Positions 8,227 to 15,785 of a DNA stretch of 64,000 nucleotides are shown piece by piece. The DNA is from UBA2336 sp031395485 (GTDB lineage: Bacteria > Bacteroidota > Bacteroidia > Cytophagales > Cyclobacteriaceae). Each line of letters opens with the position of its first letter. The first letter of the stretch is position 1. The translations under genes and the position numbers were made by a program. The notes under the pieces were generated by a model. That model was not told the DNA's origin. It saw only the letters and a program-made list of their open reading frames with translations, and ran no database searches. The stretch spans positions 124,001-188,000 of the forward strand of contig JANNUS010000005.1 of assembly GCA_031395485.1 (NCBI GenBank), written 5' to 3'.

Positions 8227-11178
8227 ATGCAATCACTTTGGTTTTGGAAACAGTGGCGTAAAGAATATCAACACATTGGCTATGGAATAGCTGTTCTTTT
8301 TTTTGTGGCCGTCCTTTTTCTATGGTTCAGTTATTTTAACGGTACCCATGCGGTAATCCATTGGCAGAAATTTCACGATCAAAAAACCATTGAGACTGTT
8401 TCGCACACATTTCAAGTGGGTAATTTTGAGTTCTCCATACCCATTGAATCGTATTTAACCTTCGAATATTTCAATGGTAGCAGTTTAGAACCCAACACCT
8501 TTGCATTACACGCATTCGTCTTCATGCTTGTATTAGCCAGCATAGTTCTCCTTGCTGTAATCACCACGTTCGAACGATTTTGGTATTTTGTTGGAATGGG
8601 GCTTTTCATTTTATTTATTGCCAGTCTCCAATTAGATGTAGTGCATCTCTTTGGTTTTACCGGTCGATGGACAACGATTGGCACATTACTAGTATACGTA
8701 GCAACAAGCTATTACTTCAATTCATTTAACACTGCCGCAAGTTTTACACTCCGGCTGATTTCATTATCGCTCATTACGGTTGTGCTGGGTATACTAATTT
8801 ATTTTTTCGCTGGGGTTACGCATCCGTTTTTGCATCTGGCTGTCACAAGCTATGTGCCGGCTATGATCCTCAGTGCGATTTTCATCATCATGGTTGCGCA
8901 CGAAATATTGGCTTCTTTTATCTACCTAACGAGTCAGGGGTCAACGAGTGTTAAAAGCCTTCGTCATTTTTCTATTATCAGCTTGATTTACATGACGAAC
9001 CTCCTTGTTGCTTACATGCATGAGGCTGGATTCATTCATTGGAATTTTTTATACATCAATTTTTATCTCCTGCTCACAGTGTCTGCGGTGTTAAGTCTGT
9101 GGGGGTATCGCCATCGCGAACCACTGTATCAAAATATTACACGGTTCAACCCTTTTGGCGCATACTTTTTAATCAGTCTAGGCATCATCACCTTTTCAAC
9201 CATTGGCATGTTGCTTGGTACTGCCAATGACCCAGCATTAAAAGTTATCCGTGATCTTATCATCTTTAGTCACATTAGTTTTGGTGTGATCTTCCTGGTA
9301 TACATCTTATCAAATTTCGTCAACATGCTGAATGACGATCTCAATGTATTTAAAGTATTGTACAACCCTAACCGTATGCCCTACAACACCTACCGATTTG
9401 CAGGGTTCATTGCCATGCTGGGTTTTGTACTTTATTCGAACTGGCATGAGTATGTGTACCATAGCGCTTCGGGTTTTTACAATAATCTTGGCGATTTATA
9501 TCAGGTAATAGACAAACGTGGCTTGGCTGAAGCATACTACCAGCAAGGTCGGGAGTATGGATTTGAAAACCATCATTCCAATTATGTGATTGGCCACCGT
9601 GAAGGCACAAAAAATAATCTTGAACAGGCACACCGCCATTATAGATTGGCGAATGGCAAACGGCCTACTGAATTTTCGTTTGTTAATGAAGGCAACCTTT
9701 ATCTTTTTGAAAACCGATATTTTGAAGCAATTTTTTCTTTTAAGGACGCCCTGAAAAAATTTCCGAACTCCGGCCCTATAAAAAATAACGTAGGGTATGC
9801 TTACACAAAACTTCATTTGCTTGACTCATCCGCGTTGATGTTCGAACAAGCACGAAATGAACCCATTTCAAAAGAATCGGCAGAGATCAATTTTCTTGCA
9901 TTCATTGGTCAAGAGTATATTCCTGTTAAAGCTGACTCCTTAGTAAAATTATTCAATTCAACTTCCGCGGGGGTAATTAGTAACGCCTTGGCTGTTGCCT
10001 CTTTGCAAAAACAGACTTTCACTTCCAGCGTTCAACCCCTAGCGAACAAGAAATTAAATTTATTCTCCGCAACACTTCTCAATAACTTCCTTGTAAATAA
10101 ATTAGAAATTACGGATACAGCTTTTGTAAATCTAGCAATGGCCATAGCCTCTGATTCCGTAAATGCCGATTTTAGTGAGGCCATTAAAGTTTCTATAGCC
10201 CACGCTTACTATCACCAAAATAATGTTGGAAAAGCTTTTCAAATTTTAGCGGAGCTTGCATATCTAAGCCAATCCCGGCAAGGGAAATACAATTATGTAA
10301 TGGGCTTGTGGGCACTCGAGCAAAGGAATGCCGAACTCGCTGCTCAACTTTTTAATTTCGCAGTAGAGTATAGTTACAAAGAAGCAAGAACCTATTCAGC
10401 AATTGCATTAGCCGAGGCTCACCAACTAAATGAGGCACTCGTTGCAGCCGATACCCTGTTGAAAAGCAAGAATGGAAATGAAAAAGAAATTGGCCAACAA
10501 TTAAAAAGAACACTAACTATTCAGTTTTCAGAAATACTAAGTCAACCCGATATTGAAAAATATCGGTACTTCCGTTATCGGATTAGCGCTCGCGATTCCG
10601 CAATCTTTAATACGTTAATACCAACCTTTTCAGATGCAAATCTAAAAACGCAGGCAATTCTGGAAATGGCCCAACGGCAATTTGATTTTGGGAATACAAA
10701 AACGGCTATTCGTTATTTTATTCTGCTTGAGGGATTACGGTATACCAATCCATTACTAAACGAAAGAGTACAACATTTTGAACTTGAACTGCTTGCTTCG
10801 AGAGGTCAATTACGACTGTTGTCTGATAAGATAAATGAAGGCATTACGTTCGATCAAACCCGTTCGCTTGAGAAGATGTTATATACAGCTATGCTAAGTG
10901 AAATTAGTGGAGATACAACTACCGCGACAACCCACTATGAAATACTCTCCAATGCTAACCCATTTTACGAAGAGGGTATTATTGCTGCGGCACGTTACTT
11001 TAAAAAACAATCAGCCGATCCTTCAAAAGCATATACCATTCTTACTGAAGCCCTGCATGTAAACAAGAATTCAATACGGTTACTTACCGCATACGTAGCC
11101 GAGGCGGTACGCATGGGTTTTGATGAATATGCCGCAGATGCAGCGATTCAGTTGGACGATATTAAGAAAAGAAGATGA
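8227..11178 (+). CDS. Large membrane protein with C-terminal TPR-like repeats
   Basis: A 983-aa protein of unknown function. The first ~400 residues hold about eleven hydrophobic segments (for example AVLFFVAVLFLWF, LISLSLITVVLGILIYFFAG, FGVIFLVYILSNFV), so this half is polytopic. From about residue 410 to the end the protein is helical and TPR-like: NNLGDLYQVIDKRGLAEAYYQQG, FVNEGNLYLFENRYFEAIFSFKDALKKFPNSG and NNVGYAYTKLHLLDSSALMFEQA show the usual A/G/Y spacing. Such a layout suits a scaffold in the inner membrane with a large soluble repeat domain. Its TGA stop ends at 11178, one base before the stop of the converging SET gene. Confidence 0.8.
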   Translation: MQSLWFWKQWRKEYQHIGYGIAVLFFVAVLFLWFSYFNGTHAVIHWQKFHDQKTIETVSHTFQVGNFEFSIPIESYLTFEYFNGSSLEPNTFALHAFVFMLVLASIVLLAVITTFERFWYFVGMGLFILFIASLQLDVVHLFGFTGRWTTIGTLLVYVATSYYFNSFNTAASFTLRLISLSLITVVLGILIYFFAGVTHPFLHLAVTSYVPAMILSAIFIIMVAHEILASFIYLTSQGSTSVKSLRHFSIISLIYMTNLLVAYMHEAGFIHWNFLYINFYLLLTVSAVLSLWGYRHREPLYQNITRFNPFGAYFLISLGIITFSTIGMLLGTANDPALKVIRDLIIFSHISFGVIFLVYILSNFVNMLNDDLNVFKVLYNPNRMPYNTYRFAGFIAMLGFVLYSNWHEYVYHSASGFYNNLGDLYQVIDKRGLAEAYYQQGREYGFENHHSNYVIGHREGTKNNLEQAHRHYRLANGKRPTEFSFVNEGNLYLFENRYFEAIFSFKDALKKFPNSGPIKNNVGYAYTKLHLLDSSALMFEQARNEPISKESAEINFLAFIGQEYIPVKADSLVKLFNSTSAGVISNALAVASLQKQTFTSSVQPLANKKLNLFSATLLNNFLVNKLEITDTAFVNLAMAIASDSVNADFSEAIKVSIAHAYYHQNNVGKAFQILAELAYLSQSRQGKYNYVMGLWALEQRNAELAAQLFNFAVEYSYKEARTYSAIALAEAHQLNEALVAADTLLKSKNGNEKEIGQQLKRTLTIQFSEILSQPDIEKYRYFRYRISARDSAIFNTLIPTFSDANLKTQAILEMAQRQFDFGNTKTAIRYFILLEGLRYTNPLLNERVQHFELELLASRGQLRLLSDKINEGITFDQTRSLEKMLYTAMLSEISGDTTTATTHYEILSNANPFYEEGIIAAARYFKKQSADPSKAYTILTEALHVNKNSIRLLTAYVAEAVRMGFDEYAADAAIQLDDIKKRR

Positions 11179-11673
11179 TTAATGTAGCAGGTGTGTATCT
11201 ACACGCTTCGGTGTTTTGTGTTTTACCTTTTTAGGTTTCTTAGCTTTCTTTTTAGCTTTCTTATCAACCGAAATGTTCTCCCGAATCACCTTCCAATAAT
11301 CAGGACCGTAGTCGACAAAAATCTCTGAACCCGCCTCGATATTTTTCTTTGATTCAATATAGGCTTTTAATCCTTTCGTGATGTAATCACAATTGTTAGT
11401 AACTCCTGTGATGCGGGTTAGACCGCGGGCGTCATTAGCATAGCGAGCCAATGGCTTCTTGGTTGGCCATGCATCAATCACATGATACCGCTTTACATAA
11501 AAAATGTATGCGTTTTTACCGTCATCGTCTTTAACATCTTTCCAGGTGGTTATTTTTCCCTTGTACTCAACGATCTTTGTTCCCTTTGGAATAAAGACTT
11601 TCGTGAATAAACCCTTTCCAGCATTGGGCAAGGTTGATTTCTTTACATATAGGTGTTTCTCAAAAAGTGCCAT
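11179..11673 (-). CDS. SET-domain protein with lysine-rich tail
   Basis: A 164-aa protein. Residues about 8-130 look like a small SET domain, the fold of protein-lysine methyltransferases: GKGLFTKVFIPKGTKIVEYKGK at the start, YANDARG in the place of the usual NHS block, and GSEIFVDYGPDYW at the end with the conserved Tyr. The last ~30 residues are nearly all Lys, Ala, Pro and Arg, resembling a histone-H1 or Hc1 tail and likely to bind nucleic acid. The canonical RFINHS motif is degenerate, so activity is uncertain. Its stop codon touches that of the upstream converging gene, leaving no room for a terminator. Confidence 0.8.
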   Translation of the reverse strand: MALFEKHLYVKKSTLPNAGKGLFTKVFIPKGTKIVEYKGKITTWKDVKDDDGKNAYIFYVKRYHVIDAWPTKKPLARYANDARGLTRITGVTNNCDYITKGLKAYIESKKNIEAGSEIFVDYGPDYWKVIRENISVDKKAKKKAKKPKKVKHKTPKRVDTHLLH

Positions 11674-11754
11674 TCAAACTGTAGGTTATTAAAAAGTGCG
11701 GCAAGATAGAGAAATAGATTGAACGAATGGAATAATAAATCAAAGGAGAACCTG

Positions 11755-12390
11755 CTAAAGATTAGGCTGAGGCGTTGTTCTTAGATATGATTTAATCTTC
11801 TGATGTCCTTTTGGAAACTTAGCCGGAATATCTTCATCCTTCACGGCTGTTGTAATAATTACATCTTCTCCATGCTTCCAGTTAGCAGGAGTTGCTACGC
11901 TATACTGTGCTGTAAGTTGCAGACTTTCAACCACCCGGAAAATTTCATCAAAATTTCTTCCGGTAGAAGCCGGGTACGTAATCATCAACTTTACTTTTTT
12001 ATCCGTACCAATAATGAATACTGAACGTACTGTAAACTTATCCGTAACGTTTGGGTGAATCATCCCGTAAAGGTTTGCCACCTTAAATTCAGGATCGGCA
12101 ATAAGCGGATAATTTACCGTTGTGTTCTGTGTTTCATTGATATCTGCAATCCATTTCTGATGAGACTCTAAGGGATCAGCACTGATGGCAATTACTTTAA
12201 CATTTAATTTTTGAAACTTATCACTCAGTTTAGCCATTGCACCCAGTTCGGTTGTACAAACCGGAGTGAAGTCGGCCGGATGAGAAAATAGAATACCCCA
12301 GCTATTGCCAAGCCATTCATGAAAATGAATTGTGCCAATGGTAGTTTCCGTTGTGAAATCTGGTGCGATATCGCCTAGCCGTAATGACAT
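11755..12390 (-). CDS. Peroxiredoxin, 1-Cys (Prx6) type
   Basis: A 211-aa thiol peroxidase that reduces hydrogen and organic peroxides. The catalytic motif is HPADFTPVCTTELG near residue 43 with the peroxidatic Cys; the PVCTTE form and the overall length with the C-terminal arm (VATPANWKHGEDVII) are typical of the Prx6 subfamily. No resolving-Cys motif is evident. It starts at ATG 12388-12390 and is preceded by the terminator of the ECF operon at 12492-12513. Confidence 0.92.
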   Translation of the reverse strand: MSLRLGDIAPDFTTETTIGTIHFHEWLGNSWGILFSHPADFTPVCTTELGAMAKLSDKFQKLNVKVIAISADPLESHQKWIADINETQNTTVNYPLIADPEFKVANLYGMIHPNVTDKFTVRSVFIIGTDKKVKLMITYPASTGRNFDEIFRVVESLQLTAQYSVATPANWKHGEDVIITTAVKDEDIPAKFPKGHQKIKSYLRTTPQPNL

Positions 12391-12491
12391 GGGTTTCGAT
12401 TCTAGTTATGCAAAACATTTTATTAAGTTTGCTAAACTAAATAAAGCGCCATTAAATTAGTTGGACTTTGAGGCTTAACGTAAAAAAATAA

Positions 12492-12513
12492 CCCCGTCTG
12501 CATACAGACAGGG
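12492..12513 (-). terminator. Rho-independent terminator of the ECF operon
   Basis: Stem of 9 bp (12492-12500 with 12505-12513, one G-T pair, 4-nt loop). On the minus strand it is followed by TTATTTTTTTA, a good U-tract, and it lies just past the stop at 12522. Confidence 0.8.
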
Positions 12514-12521
12514 TTTTTAAA

Positions 12522-13250
12522 TTAAAGGGACTTCCTTAAATAAACATTTCCATACTTCGACTCAAAACTATAGCGAGGCCCGGCTCCTGGTTTAATAGAA
12601 ACTACCGTATGAAAATCTTCAAATTCCGATCCTGTAAATTTCAAATTGAGATCAGTATAAATCTGGCCGTACCCTGTCTCAGCAATTAGTTCACCCGTGG
12701 CTTTTTCTTGAACTACCACATCCACTCCTCCGTAGGTAGCCTCTACTGCAAGGGGTCCTTGAAAATCTTTTACCTCTACCATGCCGTAAACTGATTCAAG
12801 AACCGTCTCTAGATTTTTAGGAACTTTAATTTCCAAAACAATATCCATATCTACACCCCATGAGGTTTGGTTAAAACCCTTTCCATGGTCTTCGCAATAC
12901 TTTTTATAGTCGGCTTTTGTTTTGAATGTAATTTTTTCGCTTCCGCGGGCTATAGTAATGCGTTGTGGTAGTTCTTTCAGATTTCGTATTTTATTCTCAA
13001 TTCGAATCGTACTTCCTAAAACCGAATGCAACAACTCAAATGCATCATCGCTTTCGCCTGCGTTAATAGTTACCATACCCTGAATTGAAATCTCATTTTT
13101 GTCCCACGTACTAACTTTAATTAATTCGGGGTAATCAAAACGAAACGATACTTTTTGATTTGTAGAAACCGGGTAGCTTTTGTTTACCGGAGTTTGCGCA
13201 ATCAATACCCCGGTAAAAAAGCTAATAAGAATTATGCTAAACACTTTCAT
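12522..13250 (-). CDS. Exported DUF4097-like beta-helix/adhesin-domain protein
   Basis: A 242-aa protein with a signal peptide (residues 1-18, ending LIAQ). The second half repeats short strands ending in Tyr-Gly: ESVYGMVEV, ATYGGVDVV, TGYGQIYTD and SKYGNVYLRK. This is the pattern of DUF4097-type putative adhesin domains, thought to form a right-handed beta-solenoid. It is the last gene of the ECF operon; its ATG overlaps the TGA of the preceding gene by 4 bases, so translation is coupled. The function is unknown. Confidence 0.82.
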   Translation of the reverse strand: MKVFSIILISFFTGVLIAQTPVNKSYPVSTNQKVSFRFDYPELIKVSTWDKNEISIQGMVTINAGESDDAFELLHSVLGSTIRIENKIRNLKELPQRITIARGSEKITFKTKADYKKYCEDHGKGFNQTSWGVDMDIVLEIKVPKNLETVLESVYGMVEVKDFQGPLAVEATYGGVDVVVQEKATGELIAETGYGQIYTDLNLKFTGSEFEDFHTVVSIKPGAGPRYSFESKYGNVYLRKSL

Positions 13251-14011
13251 TTCTTTCTCAAATAAATCTTACCGTAATCAGAACGAAAATCAATATTCAT
13301 TCCTCCGCCATTGATCTTTCCATTTACGCGATCGCTGTATCGGACCATGTCACTGCCATCTTTATCAACTTCGATTTTAAATTCAGGTGAAACAAAAATC
13401 TCACCATAGGATGTGCTAAGTTTTAAATTGGCTTTTGTAGAGGCGGGCAGTGCTACATCAACGTGTCCATAAATAGACACAATTGAAATTGGGCCTTTAA
13501 CATTCTGACTAAAAATTGCATCAACACTGCCATAAACAGATTTGACTGTAAGCGGCCCTGTAACATTCTCCAACTCAACACTGTTGTAATTTGCCGATAC
13601 TTCAATCTCGTTCTCCATGTTTTTAAAGGTGGCATTTCCTCCGTATTGCGATTGATGCTCGAACGAAATGATTACTCCTTTTGGTACCAGAATTTTTACA
13701 TCCGGTGAATTCATCTTCTTCAGTTGATAAACTTCTACAGCACCCTCTTTTTCTGTTACGTTAATTCCCAGACCTGTATTATCGTCTAAGCCCATACTAT
13801 TAATAGCACGCAGCCCTTTTGCGCGATCATCCTCATCCTTATTGCGATCTTCCCGAGAAGAGAAGATGATCTCATTTCCACTATGACCTTCTACCGTTAC
13901 ACGGCCAATGTGCAAAATTAACTTTCCGCTACTCTTTGCTATTTTAAAATCCTGTGCTGTTGCAACACTGGCTATCGCCAAAGCAATCATTCCAATTAGT
14001 ATCCTTTTCAT
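13247..14011 (-). CDS. Exported DUF4097-like protein, paralogue of its neighbour
   Basis: A 254-aa protein with a signal peptide ending VATAQ near residue 20. Repeated Tyr-Gly strands are plain (QSQYGGNATF, KSVYGSVDAIF, VSIYGHVDVAL, TSYGEIFVS, SDYGKIYLRK), matching the next gene including a shared ending YGK(N)(I/V)YLRK. The two look like a tandem duplication within the ECF/anti-sigma operon. Such proteins are commonly encoded beside ECF sigma factors in Bacteroidota and may be envelope-stress targets; that link is an inference from context. Confidence 0.82.
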   Translation of the reverse strand: MKRILIGMIALAIASVATAQDFKIAKSSGKLILHIGRVTVEGHSGNEIIFSSREDRNKDEDDRAKGLRAINSMGLDDNTGLGINVTEKEGAVEVYQLKKMNSPDVKILVPKGVIISFEHQSQYGGNATFKNMENEIEVSANYNSVELENVTGPLTVKSVYGSVDAIFSQNVKGPISIVSIYGHVDVALPASTKANLKLSTSYGEIFVSPEFKIEVDKDGSDMVRYSDRVNGKINGGGMNIDFRSDYGKIYLRKK

Positions 14012-14090
14012 TTTTTTTCCGTTTTAATTCATTTGTATTTATCTATCATCATCTTTCATAATTCTGTTCTCCTGCTGTGAGATCAACTCA

Positions 14091-14864
14091 TTATGAAAGT
14101 TTCAATATTCCTGAGTACGCTTCATCTTTTACGGCCTTCATAATGGTTTGATCCGTTGACATTCGTTCCAGGTCCTTCATAACACCTTTTTCTTTTATTG
14201 TTACCAAAAGTTGAATAAGCGCAATTTGAACTATCGGATCTTTTTGAACGGCTAGCGATTGAATTAATGCTTTCCGCACTGCTGGCTCCAGGTGAAATTT
14301 GCTTAACGCTTCCAAGGCGGCCATCCGCACATTCGTATTAGCATCCTCATTCATTGTTTTTACTAATACTCCTATAATTTCATCATCAGCCTTTTCCAAT
14401 TGGTAGGCTACCGACACGCCCGTTAATCGTTGACTGGCCGATTGTTGGTTGTCTATCATCGCCAGCATCATTTGTCTGGTGGCCTCCACTTCCCTGCGAA
14501 TGCTGGCCAATTCATTTTCATGCTGTTGGTTCTTATATATCCAATATCCGCCAACGCTTGCTACAATTAAAAATGTAATAACCGCAGCAATACGGTAGAA
14601 GGCAGGTTGAAAGAAAACTGTTTTTGAATCTTTCGCCTTAGCAATTTCCAGCTCAAGTAATTGATCAAAGTTTTTCTTGAGGTTGTGGTCTGGTCCCAAC
14701 GCGGCAGATTTTTCCATTGCATCTACAACCACTTTTAGTTGTTCATACAGTGCATACACTTCCGAATTGCGAACAAACTCTTGCTCAATCGCTTGCTTCT
14801 CTGCACCCTTGAGTTTGCCATCGATGTAATCGATCAACAAATTTTCTAATTTTTCCTTTTCCAT
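14091..14864 (-). CDS. Probable anti-sigma factor with HEAT-like repeats
   Basis: A 257-aa single-pass membrane protein. The N-terminal ~80 residues (LENLLIDYIDGKLKGAEKQAIEQEFV) match the usual cytosolic ASD-like start of Bacteroidota anti-sigma factors, with no zinc motif. A transmembrane helix IAAVITFLIVASVGGYWIY follows at about residue 98-116. The outer part has HEAT-like repeats (VRMAALEALSKFHLEPAVRKALIQSL, PIVQIALIQLLVTIKE). The ATG at 14862-14864 is preferred over the one 8 codons upstream, because the longer form would run into the palindromic repeat at 14866-14906. It should bind the sigma factor encoded just upstream. Confidence 0.8.
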   Translation of the reverse strand: MEKEKLENLLIDYIDGKLKGAEKQAIEQEFVRNSEVYALYEQLKVVVDAMEKSAALGPDHNLKKNFDQLLELEIAKAKDSKTVFFQPAFYRIAAVITFLIVASVGGYWIYKNQQHENELASIRREVEATRQMMLAMIDNQQSASQRLTGVSVAYQLEKADDEIIGVLVKTMNEDANTNVRMAALEALSKFHLEPAVRKALIQSLAVQKDPIVQIALIQLLVTIKEKGVMKDLERMSTDQTIMKAVKDEAYSGILKLS

Positions 14865-14865
14865 A

Positions 14866-14906
14866 ACCTCACCCCAGCCGCTCTCCAAATGGAGAGGGAC
14901 TTTAGG
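14866..14906. repeat. REP-like extragenic palindrome
   Basis: Short palindromic element with CTCTCC/GGAGAG arms (14881-14886 and 14891-14896) inside an ACCTCACCCCAG...GGACTTTAGG context that I recognise as a common extragenic repeat in Bacteroidota. It lies between the sigma and anti-sigma genes and may form a hairpin in the operon mRNA. Confidence 0.6.
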
Positions 14907-14914
14907 ATTTATTT

Positions 14915-15454
14915 TTAAATTTTATCTAACTCAAAATAATGCTCTCGTAACTTGGCTATGGCCCGATGCACTTTCACTTTTATGTTTGCTACCGTAGTGT
15001 CCATAATCACGGCTACTTCTTCATACTTCATGTGTTGAAATCGTGTAAGCACCAGTAATTCACGTTGCTCTTCATTTAACAAAGATATTGATCGGTGCAA
15101 AAGTTTCTCCCGCTCATCCATCATCATACTATCGTCATTGTCCGCCATCCGATCACTCATTTTCTCTACATCTACAAAATCTGCCTTTCTATTTTTGGTT
15201 GCATTATAGTGGTCCGAAAAAACATTTCGAGCTACCTGATAAATCCATGACTGAAATCGATTTCCTTCCTTGAAACTGTTTCGGTACTTTATCATCCGAA
15301 AAAACACATTTTGAGTCAGATCTTCGGCTACATCTCTGTCCATCGTCATGCGTGCCAGAAAATTAAAAACGCGCTTGTTATACCGCTCGAAAAGCAAGGA
15401 CGCCCGCTGAAGATCTCCGTTTTTCACGGCCTCCATGATCAATTCATCAGTCAT
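14915..15454 (-). CDS. RNA polymerase ECF sigma factor
   Basis: A 179-aa sigma-70 family factor. Region 2 is seen at residues ~20-85 (FNFLARMTMDRDVAEDLTQNVFFRMIKYRN, WIYQVARNVFSDHYN) and region 4 near 120-170 (LLNEEQRELLVLTRFQHMKYEEVAVIMDTTVANIKVKVHRAIAKL). The start is placed at ATG 15452-15454; a TTG 7 codons upstream also opens the frame but is less likely. It heads the operon of anti-sigma factor and two DUF4097-type proteins, an arrangement typical of autoregulated envelope-stress ECF units. Confidence 0.92.
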   Translation of the reverse strand: MTDELIMEAVKNGDLQRASLLFERYNKRVFNFLARMTMDRDVAEDLTQNVFFRMIKYRNSFKEGNRFQSWIYQVARNVFSDHYNATKNRKADFVDVEKMSDRMADNDDSMMMDEREKLLHRSISLLNEEQRELLVLTRFQHMKYEEVAVIMDTTVANIKVKVHRAIAKLREHYFELDKI

Positions 15455-15785
15455 CAGGTTAGCACTTTTTGTCAATTTTCGTGTTAGTTACTGGGTGCTC
15501 TCTAAAAGGTTACAAAGACTATCAATATCCTTAAAATTTTAGTCTCCGGCTACCCTCAGAATGAAAATCAGGTAAGGATTATCTCTTTAATTAAAAGAAA
15601 TGCTTTCGTCTGTGAGGAGCAGTGGTGGAATCTATTCTTATCCATAATCACGCCCAATTCCGAACACTTCATATCATAAATGAACGATACCCGTTTTAGG
15701 TTTCTTCGTTTCCAAAGCAAAAATGCATTCTTTAATCATGGCACCGCGCTTGATTAATAGCGTGCAAAACCATTTCCCCTAACTC
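15455..15785. other. Intergenic region between divergent sigma and FtsX-like genes
   Basis: About 330 bp that must hold the promoters of both divergent units. I see no clear TTTG/TAnnTTTG pair, ORF or repeat. Confidence 0.5.
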
